DNA of 64,000 nucleotides from Clavelina lepadiformis (taxonomy: Eukaryota > Chordata > Ascidiacea > Aplousobranchia > Clavelinidae), in assembly GCF_947623445.1 (NCBI RefSeq), contig NC_135244.1:9548001-9612000 (forward strand). Direction: 5' to 3'. The notes beneath the pieces are model-generated. The model was not told the origin of the DNA, ran no database searches, and was given only the letters and a program-made list of their open reading frames with translations. Positions 63,350-64,000 of the stretch are shown here, piece by piece. Each line of letters begins with the position of its first letter. Position 1 is the first letter of the stretch. The translations under genes were made by a program, and so were the position numbers.

Positions 63350-64000
63350 CTGAAAAACAAAGAATCAAGACACAAATCACAATTTTCATTTTTAAAACTT
63401 GATAGCTCATATGCAGTGGTGGCAAATCTGTATTTCCTTAACTTATAAAAATATAAGTTGAAACTGAAAATAAACACTAACATGGATGCCGAGACCCTTC
63501 AGTTGCCGCTTTTTAAGACATATACACCGTATAGAATAGTTAATCTCCGGTGTTACAGAAGTATTTTCTAGAATCTAGATCAACCCATAATTTTGTTATA
63601 TATTTAGTTCACACACTATATTGTGCATTTCAACGCTCTAATCACTTCGTTTCTGCACTAAATGCTATACAGTCGAAACGTTTGCAACCAAAAAGTCTCA
63701 TTGGGACTGTGGTATAGGCTAAAGTCGCGCTACCATGCGTAGCTCACTTTTATATGTATTTTCCGTAAGCAAAAATGGATATGCGAATCTTTGTAAATCA
63801 AACTAAGCGATGGTGCTCAATAATCGAAAAATAAACGTTTAAAATTAACATTTTTAAGTGAGTGACAGACACGTACTTAATAAAAGTACGGTAGTATAAT
63901 GCTTTGGTACCAGAAATATTGTCAGATCGCGTTCATAACTTATAAGTAGAAAGCTGCTACAGCTAAAGTATAACTAAGTATATTTCTGTAATCATATTTC
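63350..64000. other. Intron of PDCD11, nothing recognised
   Basis: The exon starting at 63349 has a strong acceptor (TTGTTTTTCAG) just upstream, so this stretch is intron. No exon, repeat or element with clear ends is visible before the window ends. Confidence 0.6.

Overview
The window is AT-rich animal DNA with spliced genes, short GT-AG introns, metazoan-only families (EGR, FAM136A) and many small DNA transposons. An invertebrate is most likely. My best guess is an ascidian tunicate, from compact gene spacing and a possible operon; this is an inference and not proven.

Layout. 1-6610 (-): most of TAF5, a TFIID/SAGA scaffold subunit, 13 exons, with the 3' end outside the window. Its introns hold a Tigger-type MITE and a hAT MITE nested in another hAT MITE. 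7002-8381 (-): single-exon POLD2, the DNA polymerase delta accessory subunit, with an unrecognised 85-codon ORF only 43 bp upstream (8425-8682). 8683-13604: no gene recognised.

13605-34198: the main feature is two copies of one 10,294-bp DNA transposon, one inserted inside the other. The inner copy (16623-26916) is flanked by a perfect 6-bp target duplication, AATGTG, and interrupts exon 4 of the outer copy's HECT gene. Each copy has long terminal inverted repeats (about 1.6 and 1.8 kb) carrying arrays of a 38-bp unit. Each also has two convergent spliced genes: a HECT-type ubiquitin ligase (+) and an integrase-fold DDE transposase (-). A 17-nt coding exon with an ATG and a splice donor lies inside the inverted repeat, so it exists at both ends. 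It joins in frame to the next exon of both genes, so both proteins appear to start from the same repeat-borne leader. 34199-35772 holds a pogo/Tigger fragment and an older right end of the same transposon family.

35773-50561: about 14.8 kb without a recognised gene, holding two hAT MITEs with target duplications, a microsatellite and a short palindrome. 50562-54343 (-): an EGR-family zinc-finger factor, three exons, with AP-1, CRE and CArG motifs upstream. 56229-58238 (+): FAM136A, three exons, divergent from EGR. 58382-63349 (-): the C-terminal half-a-TPR (HAT) region of RRP5/PDCD11, nine exons, with the 5' part outside the window. It is convergent with FAM136A and carries a candidate small membrane-protein gene in one intron (62098-62482, +).

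The host genes are housekeeping (TFIID, replication, pre-rRNA processing, mitochondrial intermembrane space) plus one inducible transcription factor. I see no functional link between them beyond proximity.
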